From the NCBI GenBank assembly GCA_003972845.1, contig QOAV01000190.1, positions 1 through 6,046 of the forward strand: DNA of 6,046 nt, given 5' to 3'. The notes under the pieces are model-generated. The model was not told the DNA's origin. It worked only from the letters and a program-made list of their open reading frames with translations, and searched no databases. Each line of letters opens with the position of its first letter. The stretch's first letter is position 1. This stretch comes from Gammaproteobacteria bacterium (lineage in GTDB: Bacteria > Pseudomonadota > Gammaproteobacteria > QOAV01). Made by a program: the position numbers and the translations under genes. This document shows positions 1-5,686 of this stretch, piece by piece.

Positions 1-1
1 G

Positions 2-49
2 TGTGAAGTTTGCGTAGATGGCGGCTTCGGAGGTGAAATTCAATGGTGA
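2..49 (+). CDS. Possible 3' end of an upstream gene (partial)
   Basis: One + strand frame is open from the window edge to a TGA at 47-49. It reads about 15 residues, ending GGFGGEIQW. The other two frames stop at TGA 4-6 and TAG 15-17, so any upstream + strand gene ends at one of these three places. If this frame is the real one, it overlaps the next gene's ATG by seven bases (ATGGTGA), which would suggest translational coupling. The fragment is too short to identify a family, and the reading is a guess from base composition and overlap geometry only. Confidence 0.22.
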   Translation, partial: CEVCVDGGFGGEIQW

Positions 50-417
50 CATCATCCAACATCACCGGCATTCATCATGTCAGCCTGATCGTTTCTGATA
101 CAGACCGATCCGTGCTTTTTTATACGGATATTCTTGGTCTGACGCAAACGGCGCGGCCCGTATTGCCGTTTCCCGGCGCCTGGCTGCAGGCGGGCAGCCA
201 GCAGATACATCTGCTGGAAGTGGAAAATCCCGACCCGGTGAGCGGTCGGTCGGCGCACGGCGGGCGTGACCGCCATCTGGCTCTGGCGGTGCGTTCGCTG
301 GACGCCATCCGCAAAAAGCTGGATGACGAAGACATTCCGTATACGCTCAGCAAATCCGGGCGCAAGGCGTTGTTCTGCCGCGACCCGGACGGCAACGCCG
401 TGGAAATAATCGGATAG
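43..417 (+). CDS. VOC-family (glyoxalase/bleomycin-resistance fold) protein
   Basis: This 124-residue protein has the single-domain, two beta-alpha-beta-beta-beta module layout of the vicinal oxygen chelate superfamily. The first module opens with [11 protein letters not shown] (9-19), followed by the [11 protein letters not shown] helix and the QIHLLE strand (54-59). The second opens with RHLALAV (77-83) and closes with [12 protein letters not shown] (111-122). Probable metal ligands are His12, His56 or Glu59, His78 and Glu121. The family includes glyoxalases, dioxygenases, isomerases and drug-binding proteins, and nothing here picks one; the substrate is unknown. A strong ribosome-binding site, GGAGGTG at 29-35, sits seven bases before the ATG and supports this start. 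The stop is 34 bases before dcd. A long antisense frame over the same DNA is a shadow. The fold call is firm; the function is not. Confidence 0.88.
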   Translation: MVTSSNITGIHHVSLIVSDTDRSVLFYTDILGLTQTARPVLPFPGAWLQAGSQQIHLLEVENPDPVSGRSAHGGRDRHLALAVRSLDAIRKKLDDEDIPYTLSKSGRKALFCRDPDGNAVEIIG

Positions 418-452
418 GACAGCACCGGAACTTCCGCTACAATCCGCGCCCA
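416..452 (+). promoter_or_regulatory. Candidate sigma-70 promoter of dcd, possibly giving a leaderless mRNA
   Basis: A TACAAT -10 hexamer lies at 438-443 inside GCTACAAT. A weak -35 match, AGGACA (416-421, four of six consensus bases), lies 16 bases upstream and overlaps the end of the VOC gene. A start site 7-9 bases after the -10 would fall at about 450-452, on or next to the dcd ATG at 452. The bases between are GC-rich (CCGCGCCC) and contain no Shine-Dalgarno sequence. The hexamers are seen; transcription from them is inferred. Confidence 0.5.
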
Positions 453-1018
453 TGAGTATCAAATCAGACCGCTGGATTCGGCAAATGGCCAAAGAGCATG
501 GCATGATCGAGCCATTCGAGCCGGGCCAGATCAAACACGACGGTGACGGCCGCATCGTTTCCTATGGCACGTCCAGCTATGGCTACGACATTCGCTGTTC
601 CAGCGAATTCAAGATTTTTACCAATATCAACTCGGCGGTGGTGGACCCGAAGAACTTCGATGAAAGCAGTTTCGTCGATTTCACCGGCGACGTTTGCATC
701 ATTCCGCCCAATTCATTCGCGTTGGCGCGTACCGTGGAGTATTTCCGCATTCCGCGCAATGTGCTGACCATCTGTCTGGGCAAGTCCACCTACGCGCGCT
801 GCGGTATTATCGTCAACGTCACGCCATTCGAGCCGGAGTGGGAAGGCTATGTCACTCTGGAGTTCTCCAATACCACGCCGCTGCCTGCTAAGATATACGC
901 CAACGAAGGCGTGGCGCAGGTGCTGTTTTTCGAGGCTGATGAAGAATGCGAAACTTCGTACAAGGATCGCGGCGGCAAATACCAGGGACAGACCGGCGTG
1001 ACTTTACCGAAAACCTGA
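452..1018 (+). CDS. dcd: dCTP deaminase
   Basis: Cytosolic enzyme that deaminates dCTP to dUTP and ammonia, supplying dUMP for thymidylate synthesis. The 188-residue protein is collinear with the family. It begins [10 protein letters not shown], has the SSYGYDIRC strand (41-49), and the active-site segment GKSTYARCG (110-118) followed by VTLEFSN (134-140). Ser112, Arg116 and Glu137 correspond to catalytic Ser111, Arg115 and Glu138 of the E. coli enzyme. The C-terminal [12 protein letters not shown] (175-186) matches the flexible lid that closes over the nucleotide. The length and N-terminus match the Pseudomonas-type form rather than the E. coli form. The ATG at 452 is set by this N-terminus, not by a ribosome-binding site, since none is visible. 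Whether it also has dUTPase activity, as in some archaeal and Gram-positive relatives, cannot be judged, but the close match to the proteobacterial form argues for deaminase only. Confidence 0.97.
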   Translation: MSIKSDRWIRQMAKEHGMIEPFEPGQIKHDGDGRIVSYGTSSYGYDIRCSSEFKIFTNINSAVVDPKNFDESSFVDFTGDVCIIPPNSFALARTVEYFRIPRNVLTICLGKSTYARCGIIVNVTPFEPEWEGYVTLEFSNTTPLPAKIYANEGVAQVLFFEADEECETSYKDRGGKYQGQTGVTLPKT

Positions 1019-1069
1019 AGAGGGCCTTTAAAACAGCTTTTTTGGCGGCCAGAGAAGGATATTGAAGAA

Positions 1070-1393
1070 ATGTCAGAAGAAAAACAATTTATCACCACCC
1101 GCGAGCAGTTGCGGGATCAGATCGATCAGGTGGGGTTCGACCTGAAGGAACTGGTGCGCAGCGCCGACTATGACGAGGTCGATGAAATTGGTCCTTACTT
1201 GCCCATGTTTCAGGGTCTGCTGGGTGATCTGGAAAAGATCGGGGAGCAGCTCGATAGCGGTTCGCTGCCGCTGGCGACGGGGCAGGATTTGCCCTGGGCC
1301 AAATTGCTGGAAAATCCGCAGGTGCGTTTTGTGCTGCCGGTCTGTTTTGAGCTGAAGCAGATCAACCTGGCGCAGAAGAACGGGGTGGCCTGA
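1070..1393 (+). CDS. Hypothetical acidic 107-residue protein upstream of aroC
   Basis: I do not recognise this protein. The N-terminal part is strongly acidic and looks helical (about 10-32, TTREQLRDQI onward, and 46-62, MFQGLLGDLEKIGEQLD). A short loop leads to LPWAKLLENP (74-83) and a more hydrophobic end, VRFVLPVCFELKQINLA (85-101). There is no signal peptide, membrane segment or metal motif, and only one cysteine (Cys92). It is therefore probably a small soluble helical protein, perhaps one that binds a partner. It looks real: AGAAGGA at 1053-1059 lies ten bases before the ATG, the codon choice resembles its neighbours, and its TGA (1391-1393) touches the aroC GTG (1394), so the two are probably translated together. 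It starts 51 bases after dcd. No function is proposed; a link to chorismate synthesis is suggested only by position. Confidence 0.8.
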   Translation: MSEEKQFITTREQLRDQIDQVGFDLKELVRSADYDEVDEIGPYLPMFQGLLGDLEKIGEQLDSGSLPLATGQDLPWAKLLENPQVRFVLPVCFELKQINLAQKNGVA

Positions 1394-2491
1394 GTGTCCG
1401 GCAATTCCATCGGCAGGCTGTTTACCGTTTCGACATTTGGCGAAAGCCACGGCCCCGCCATTGGCGGCGTGGTGGACGGCTGCCCGCCGGGGCTGGAACT
1501 CTGCGTCGGGGATTTACAGGTGGATCTGGACCGGCGCAAGCCCGGCAAGTCGCGCCACACCACCCAGCGGCGTGAAGATGACGAGGTGGAAATACTTTCC
1601 GGCGTGTTCGAGGGCAAGACCACCGGTACGCCCATTGGTCTGCTGATTCGCAACACCGACCAGCGTTCGAAAGACTATTCCGACATCAAGGACCGCTTCC
1701 GGCCCGGCCATGCCGACTACACCTATCTGGAAAAATACGGCATACGCGATTACCGCGGCGGCGGGCGTTCATCGGCGCGGGAAACAGCGATTCGCGTGGC
1801 GGCGGGTGGCATTGCCAAAAAGTATCTGAAAGATCGGCTTGGTATCGAGATTCGCGCTTACCTGGCGCAGCTGGGTCCCATCGCCATTGATCTGAAAGAC
1901 TGGAACGAAACCGAAAACAACCCGTTTTTCTGCCCCGATGCCGACAAGGTGGCGGAGCTGGAAGCCTACATGGATGCCTTGCGCAAGGAAGGCAACTCCG
2001 TGGGCGCACGGGTCAACGTGGTGGCTACCGGCGCGCCCGTGGGTCTCGGTGAGCCGGTATTTGACCGGCTGGATGCTGATATTGCCCATGCTTTGATGAG
2101 CATCAACGCAGCCAAGGGTGTGGAAATCGGCGCAGGCTTCGACTGCGTGGCGCAAAAAGGCACCGAACACCGCGATGAAATGACCCCGGATGGCTTCAAG
2201 ACCAACAATGCCGGCGGTGTACTGGGCGGCATTTCCAGTGGTCAGGACATTCTAGCCAGCGTTGCTTTCAAACCCACCTCCAGCATTCGTCTCGGCGGTG
2301 ACACCATTAACACCGACGGCGAAGCGGTGGACGTGGTCACCAAGGGCCGTCATGACCCCTGCGTGGGCATACGCGCCGTGCCCATCGTCGAGGCCATGCT
2401 GGCCATTGTCATCATGGACCATGTGCTGCGTCAGCGCGGGCAGAATTATGATGTGACTCCGCCGGTAAAACCGATACCGCCCCGCGTCTGA
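1394..2491 (+). CDS. aroC: Chorismate synthase
   Basis: Catalyses the last shikimate-pathway step, the reduced-FMN-dependent 1,4-trans elimination of phosphate from 5-enolpyruvylshikimate-3-phosphate to give chorismate, the precursor of aromatic amino acids, folate and quinones. The 365 residues are full length (E. coli about 361). All three family signatures are present: [14 protein letters not shown] (16-29), [18 protein letters not shown] (122-139) and [16 protein letters not shown] (319-334). His19 and His106 (in FRPGHAD) match the two catalytic histidines described for the Neurospora enzyme (His17 and His106). The start is GTG, chosen because [20 protein letters not shown] is the usual N-terminus and no ATG fits. 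It directly follows the TGA of the 107-residue gene, with only a GGGGTGG stretch (1382-1388) as a ribosome-binding site, so coupled translation is likely. A bacterial-type enzyme like this normally relies on a separate flavin reductase. Confidence 0.98.
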   Translation: MSGNSIGRLFTVSTFGESHGPAIGGVVDGCPPGLELCVGDLQVDLDRRKPGKSRHTTQRREDDEVEILSGVFEGKTTGTPIGLLIRNTDQRSKDYSDIKDRFRPGHADYTYLEKYGIRDYRGGGRSSARETAIRVAAGGIAKKYLKDRLGIEIRAYLAQLGPIAIDLKDWNETENNPFFCPDADKVAELEAYMDALRKEGNSVGARVNVVATGAPVGLGEPVFDRLDADIAHALMSINAAKGVEIGAGFDCVAQKGTEHRDEMTPDGFKTNNAGGVLGGISSGQDILASVAFKPTSSIRLGGDTINTDGEAVDVVTKGRHDPCVGIRAVPIVEAMLAIVIMDHVLRQRGQNYDVTPPVKPIPPRV

Positions 2492-2504
2492 CGCCTGCAA
2501 CCTG

Positions 2505-3653
2505 ATGAAGCTCTCGGGATACTGGCGTCTATCCAGCTTCTATTTTTTCTATTTCGCCGTGCTCGGCGTGCTGGCGCCGTACTGGGCTCCTTATCTCAAA
2601 TCACTGGGCTTCAGTGCGGTGCAGATCGGCAACCTCATGGCCATTGTCATGGCCACCAAGATTGTTGCGCCCAATATCTGGGGCTGGATAGCCGACCATA
2701 CCGGTCGCCCGGTGCAGGTGGTGCGGCTGGCCTCGTTTCTGAGTCTGATGACCTATGTCGGCGTGTTTTTCGGCGCCGAATTCTGGTGGCTTGCTGGTGT
2801 GATGACACTGTACACTTTTTTCTGGAACGCCTCGTTGCCGCAGGTGGAGGCTTCCACCCTGAATCATCTGGGTAAGGACACCGGGCGCTATGGTTGGCTG
2901 CGTCTGTGGGGGTCGCTGGGGTTCATTGTTTCGGTGGTGGCCATGGGGCCGGTCATCGACCGCTGGGGCGCGGCGACAGTGCTGCCGGTGATGTTTGTTC
3001 TGCTTGGCGGAATCTTTGTCGCCAGTCTGCTGTTGCCGCAGCCGGGCAGGGTTGAACACCATGAATCCGCGCCGCTGCTGGTGGTTTTGCGGCGCCGCGG
3101 CGTCGCGGCGTTCCTGCTGGTTTGCCTGCTGTTACAGGCTTCTCATGCGGCCTATTACACGTTTTATACCATTTACCTTTCCGATGTGGGCTACAGCAAG
3201 TCCTTCATCGGTATGCTCTGGGCTTTGGGAGTGGTGTCTGAAATCGTCGTCTTTCTGTACATACAGAAAATATTGCGCCATTTCAGTCTGCGCCAGATCT
3301 GGTTGTTCAGCATTGCGGTGGCGGTGTTGCGCTGGTTGCTCATTGGCCTGTTTCCCGAGCATCTGGCGATACTGGTATTCGCCCAGGTATTGCATGCTTT
3401 TTCTTTCGGCGCTTACCACGTCACCGCCATCCAGCTGGTGCATCGCTATTTCCGCGGCAAGCTGCAACACCGTGGCCAGGCGCTGTACAGCAGTATGAGT
3501 TTCGGCGTCGGCGGCGCGGCCGGCAGTCTGGCGGCTGGCTATCTGTGGCAATGGCGGGGCGCGACTTTCACCTTCGTGCTAATGGCGGCTGTGGCGCTGG
3601 CGGGGCTGGCGCTGGGTTTGCTGTTTGTGGAACGCGAGCGTCAGACAGGCTGA
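2505..3653 (+). CDS. MFS transporter, HcaT-like (MFS_1-like family)
   Basis: Inner-membrane transporter of 382 residues with about 12 hydrophobic segments in two halves, joined by a charged central loop near 180-200 (GRVEHHESAP, then LRRRG). The loop after helix 2, GWIADHTGRP (60-69), is the family's motif A region. WLRLWGSLGF (131-140), QASHAAYYTFY (211-221) and LWALGVVSEIVVF (238-250) resemble E. coli HcaT, the putative 3-phenylpropionate transporter, as I recall its sequence. The substrate is unknown: HcaT-like proteins are often annotated as 3-phenylpropionate permeases without evidence. The ATG lies 13 bases after the aroC stop and has no clear ribosome-binding site, which fits translation coupled to aroC. 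Aroc-transporter adjacency is, from memory, also seen in Pseudomonas, so the pairing may be meaningful, for example movement of an aromatic compound, but that is inference. Confidence 0.9.
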   Translation: MKLSGYWRLSSFYFFYFAVLGVLAPYWAPYLKSLGFSAVQIGNLMAIVMATKIVAPNIWGWIADHTGRPVQVVRLASFLSLMTYVGVFFGAEFWWLAGVMTLYTFFWNASLPQVEASTLNHLGKDTGRYGWLRLWGSLGFIVSVVAMGPVIDRWGAATVLPVMFVLLGGIFVASLLLPQPGRVEHHESAPLLVVLRRRGVAAFLLVCLLLQASHAAYYTFYTIYLSDVGYSKSFIGMLWALGVVSEIVVFLYIQKILRHFSLRQIWLFSIAVAVLRWLLIGLFPEHLAILVFAQVLHAFSFGAYHVTAIQLVHRYFRGKLQHRGQALYSSMSFGVGGAAGSLAAGYLWQWRGATFTFVLMAAVALAGLALGLLFVERERQTG

Positions 3654-3666
3654 GTCTGTTGTTTGT
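3642..3666 (+). terminator. Weak candidate terminator after the MFS gene
   Basis: CAGAC (3642-3646) can pair with GTCTG (3654-3658) across a seven-base loop that contains the MFS stop codon. The stem is followed by TTGTTTGTT. Only five base pairs and a broken T run are seen, so it may not end transcription efficiently. It sits in the 13-base gap between two converging genes, where a terminator is expected. Confidence 0.28.
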
Positions 3667-4368
3667 TCACAGCCACTGAACTTCCTGTCTGATCTGGTGT
3701 TCGACCTTTTCAATCGGCTCCTGTTTTTCGCCGATCACCGCCAGGCTGCCGTGTGGCGCGGGAGAGATGATGCCGGTAAATCGAGGATCCGAAATGGTCA
3801 TGCGTTTTTTGACGGTTTCTTCCGGCATGAGCAGTACCGTCACCGGGCCGGCTTCACCCTGTACCACCATGTGAACGCTTCTGCCATTGCGAAAGGCGCA
3901 GGCGCCGGCATATTTGAGGTTTTCAATATGACTGATCTTCAGATGCTCTTCCCGCAGCGTTTTTTGCAACGATGCCGGGTCCATGGGCCGGGTGGAAGTC
4001 AGCAGCGGAAGTTCGTCGTACACATGCTGTAGCACATAATAGGGCAGGGCGTTGCTGGCGGAACCGGAAAATTTCATGCCCAGGCCGACGCCGGCGGCCA
4101 GAATCAGGCTTGCGGCGATGGCATTGAGGCTGATGCGTTTCCAGGCGCGCGTACGACTGGTGTGTTCGGCGTAGTGGCGCGCCAGTATATTGCTGCCCAG
4201 ATTGTTGGGTACGCCCACGTTGACCGCGCGCTCGAGCAGGGTTTCCGTAGCCATGGTGCGCTGGTACATGGCGTCGCATGAAGCGCACTGACGGCGGTGC
4301 TCTAGCGCCTCCTTGTCCCGGGTGCGGGGGTCGATGGTGACCAGGCGGCGAAATTCCAGACAGTTCAT
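3667..4368 (-). CDS. Membrane anti-sigma factor, DUF3379-like
   Basis: Probable regulator that holds the ECF sigma factor coded just upstream at the inner membrane. The cytoplasmic N-terminus has Cys3 and the His24-x3-Cys28-x2-Cys31 pattern of a zinc-binding anti-sigma domain. One membrane segment follows (about 80-99, SLNAIAASLILAAGVGLG), after a basic TRAWKR stretch, giving an N-in, C-out topology. The remaining 130 or so residues would be periplasmic. They include a DPASLQKTLREEH region (130-142) and a beta-rich part, HMVVQGEAGPVTVLLMPEE (166-184), that resembles DUF3379 (assigned by recall). The start overlaps the sigma gene by ATGA (4365-4368), with GGAGA six to eight bases before it, so the two proteins should be made together. 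No protease-site motif or signal-binding domain can be named, and the inducing signal is unknown. Cys157 in the periplasmic part could matter for redox sensing, but this is speculative. Confidence 0.85.
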   Translation of the reverse strand: MNCLEFRRLVTIDPRTRDKEALEHRRQCASCDAMYQRTMATETLLERAVNVGVPNNLGSNILARHYAEHTSRTRAWKRISLNAIAASLILAAGVGLGMKFSGSASNALPYYVLQHVYDELPLLTSTRPMDPASLQKTLREEHLKISHIENLKYAGACAFRNGRSVHMVVQGEAGPVTVLLMPEETVKKRMTISDPRFTGIISPAPHGSLAVIGEKQEPIEKVEHQIRQEVQWL

Positions 4369-4883
4369 GTTTGATTCTCCATAAATTCTTCACTGGAACT
4401 GGCTTCCAGGAATTTTCTCATTTTGTCCCGGGCGCGAAACAGGCGCGTCATCACCGCGCCTTTGCTGGAATCGGTCATGTCGGCAATTTCTTCACAACTG
4501 AACCCGCCCAGTATCTGCAATAACAGCGGTTCCTTGTAGTCATCCGGGAGTGAATCCAGCGCCTTGCGCAGTTCCATGGTCAGGCCGACTCCCTGATGGA
4601 AATCCGGATCGATCAGGTCCGCGGTGTCCACATCGCTGATAGCCAGCTTGGCCTTGCCGTGAACGCGAAACAGTTCCCGGCGCAGGATGGTAATCAGCCA
4701 GGAACGGGTGGCCGCGGGGTCTTTCAGCGAATCGATGCCTTTCCAGGCGCGCAGAAAGGTCTCCTGCACCAGTTCCTCGGCCAGGCTTCTGTCCCGGCAG
4801 AGCCAGACTGCGTAGCGGAACAGATCCGCTGACCAGGCTTCCACCAACAGTGTGAACTGGCGATCTTTACGGCGGGAAAACAT
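4365..4883 (-). CDS. ECF-type RNA polymerase sigma factor
   Basis: A 172-residue sigma-70 family protein with only regions 2 and 4, the layout of group 4 (extracytoplasmic function) factors. Region 2 covers about 8-75: LFRYAVWLCRD (21-31), then AEELVQETFLRAWKGI (35-50), the conserved core-binding and -10 recognition part, and RSWLITILRREL (60-71). A variable linker (76-104) leads to region 4 (about 105-160): ALDSLPDDYKEPLLL, FSCEEIADMTDSSKGAVMTR (the helix-turn-helix that reads the -35 element), then LFRARDKMRKFL. GGAG at 4890-4893 precedes the ATG by six bases. It lies 69 bases after the HIT gene on the same strand and overlaps the anti-sigma gene, forming a regulatory pair. Subgroup and regulon cannot be assigned by eye. 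Confidence 0.95.
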   Translation of the reverse strand: MFSRRKDRQFTLLVEAWSADLFRYAVWLCRDRSLAEELVQETFLRAWKGIDSLKDPAATRSWLITILRRELFRVHGKAKLAISDVDTADLIDPDFHQGVGLTMELRKALDSLPDDYKEPLLLQILGGFSCEEIADMTDSSKGAVMTRLFRARDKMRKFLEASSSEEFMENQT

Positions 4884-4905
4884 GAGGATCTCCGTAGTGT
4901 CTGCT

Positions 4906-4938
4906 GTATGAGACCCTGACCGTGCCGGAATGATTACA
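4906..4938 (-). promoter_or_regulatory. Candidate ECF-type (autoregulatory) promoter for the sigma/anti-sigma pair
   Basis: Read on the - strand, TGTAATC (4938-4932) is followed, after 17 bases, by GTCTCATAC (4914-4906). The layout, an AA-containing -35 and a GTC-containing -10 at ECF-like spacing, resembles promoters that ECF factors use on their own operons. The resulting leader would be roughly 15-20 bases and includes the GGAG ribosome-binding site. Motif recognition is by eye, and the sigma factor's true -35 and -10 preferences are unknown. Confidence 0.33.
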
Positions 4939-4952
4939 TTATTCGATGAGAT

Positions 4953-5291
4953 TTATCCGGGGGGCCAGCTCAGATCCCGGCCAGCCAGTACATGCAGATG
5001 GATGTGAAATACCGTCTGGCCGGCCTGTTCATTGCAGTTCATGACCAGCCGGTAACTGTCCTGATTCTTGTCAGCGAGTATTTTCTGCGCCGCCAGATAG
5101 AGCTTTCCCACCAGTTCGGCGTCGTCCGGTTGCAGGTCGTTGACCGTGGCAATATGCTTTTTCGGAATGACCAGAAAATGCACCGGCGCTTGCGGACTGA
5201 TGTCATTGAACGCCAGCACGTCGTCATTCTGGTAAATAATATCGGCGGGAATGCCGCCGTCGATGATCTTGCAGAACAGGCAGTCGGACAT
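4953..5291 (-). CDS. hinT: HIT-family nucleotide hydrolase, HinT-like
   Basis: Small cytosolic protein of the histidine triad superfamily. HinT relatives hydrolyse adenosine 5'-phosphoramidates and lysyl-adenylate as homodimers. The 112 residues include the N-terminal CLFCKII (4-10), the dimer and nucleotide-pocket segment FNDISPQAPVHFLVIPKKHI (28-47), and the triad GQTVFHIHLHVLAGR (91-105) with His96, His98 and His100. His98 is the expected nucleophile. Cys4, Cys7, His46 and His96 could form the zinc site found in many bacterial members. The LSWPPG end is slightly shorter than in E. coli HinT. AAGGA (5303-5299) lies seven bases before the ATG and decides the start. It runs toward the sigma factor gene on the same strand, but has its own likely promoter. 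The symbol rests on family resemblance. Confidence 0.94.
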   Translation of the reverse strand: MSDCLFCKIIDGGIPADIIYQNDDVLAFNDISPQAPVHFLVIPKKHIATVNDLQPDDAELVGKLYLAAQKILADKNQDSYRLVMNCNEQAGQTVFHIHLHVLAGRDLSWPPG

Positions 5292-5321
5292 GGAAAAATC
5301 CTTGTTGTGAAGTTGACGGAG

Positions 5322-5350
5322 ATTATAGCGGGGCGGGGAAGGCGCCGCGA
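5322..5350 (-). promoter_or_regulatory. Candidate sigma-70 promoter of the HIT gene
   Basis: On the - strand a perfect TATAAT -10 lies at 5327-5322 (in CGCTATAATC). The region 16-18 bases upstream is very GC-rich and has no good -35 (best TCGCGG, two of six). Transcription starting near 5315 would give a leader of about 25 bases that contains the AAGGA ribosome-binding site. The poor -35 suggests either an activator or a modest constitutive promoter. Confidence 0.55.
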
Positions 5351-5572
5351 GTTTGCCGGTATATCCGGGGAAGTCCGCTTCCCGTATTCCCTCAGGTTGG
5401 GTCGAGAGAACGAAACCCGATAACTTTATGTCCTGTACGCGACACGACGCGGCGCGTTGCTCCTGCGTATTATTGCCGGGGACGGCGTGTATGCGATGAG
5501 AGGCGGGAGAGCCGGAATTGTCCCTGGCCTTTGCGGGCTACAATTCGTCAGGAGTTCGTCTCTGCTTCGCTC

Positions 5573-5581
5573 TGTGGATAA
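5573..5581 (-). promoter_or_regulatory. Single DnaA-box sequence
   Basis: TTATCCACA, the high-affinity consensus DnaA box, is read on the - strand (TGTGGATAA on the + strand). It stands alone: no second consensus box, no AT-rich unwinding element and no dnaA, dnaN or gidA gene is in view, so this is not an origin as seen. An isolated box in an intergenic region could bind DnaA as a regulator, or be chance. Confidence 0.35.
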
Positions 5582-5598
5582 CTGAGCACGTCCCTCCA

Positions 5599-5612
5599 GG
5601 CCATCCATGGCC
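5599..5612. repeat. Short inverted repeat next to the amt terminator
   Basis: GGCCAT and ATGGCC are perfect six-base arms separated by CC. The element directly abuts the A run (T run on the - strand) of the amt terminator. As RNA it could form only a four-base-pair GGCC stem; as DNA it could be a small protein-binding site. No function is supported. Confidence 0.3.
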
Positions 5613-5638
5613 AAAAAAAAGGGACGCCGAAGCGTCCC
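5613..5638 (-). terminator. Rho-independent terminator of the amt gene
   Basis: On the - strand GGGACGC (5638-5632) and GCGTCCC (5627-5621) form a perfect seven-base-pair stem closed by a TTCG loop (5631-5628), followed by eight T residues (5620-5613). This is a textbook intrinsic terminator; the C(UUCG)G loop is exceptionally stable. It lies 48 bases past the amt stop codon. On the + strand the A run precedes the hairpin, so it works in one direction only. Confidence 0.96.
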
Positions 5639-5686
5639 TGAAAGCGTCGTTAATTGGGGATTTAGACGCTACGTGTCATACGTTGA

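Larger units (their letters stand above)
5328..5612. other. Intergenic region without a recognisable gene
   Basis: Between the HIT promoter and the amt terminator I see no convincing gene on either strand; short frames here lack ribosome-binding sites and family resemblance. It does hold several small sequence elements. A GGGAAG/CTTCCC hairpin with a four-base loop lies at 5368-5383, with no T run. On the + strand a TACAAT (5539-5544) follows TTGTCC (5518-5523) at a short 15-base spacing, and an AGGAG (5550-5554) comes after it but no start codon stands at a suitable distance. A perfect DnaA-box sequence is at 5573-5581. A 14-base palindrome-like GGCCAT-CC-ATGGCC is at 5599-5612. An undetected small RNA or a decayed gene remains possible. 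Confidence 0.5.

Noticed and set aside
52..555. Long - strand open frame of 167 residues over the VOC gene and the start of dcd
   Set aside because: It lies antisense to two recognisable genes, shows no family features and has no ribosome-binding site; GC-rich DNA commonly gives such shadow frames.
1019..1069. Possible terminator after dcd, from GGCC at 1023-1026 and 1047-1050 with a T run between
   Set aside because: The T run lies inside the would-be loop, the stem is four bases and the loop is about 20, so it does not have terminator geometry.
3093..3102. Perfect ten-base palindrome CGCCGCGGCG
   Set aside because: It lies within the arginine-rich central loop of the MFS gene and is explained by GC-rich arginine and glycine codons.
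3625..4032. + strand frame of 135 residues antisense to the anti-sigma gene
   Set aside because: The - strand frame has a clear zinc-binding motif, membrane helix and coupled start, so this frame is a shadow.
5426..5614. - strand frame of 62 residues in the intergenic region
   Set aside because: It starts just past the amt terminator without a ribosome-binding site, is rich in low-information Pro, Arg and Ser, and resembles no family.
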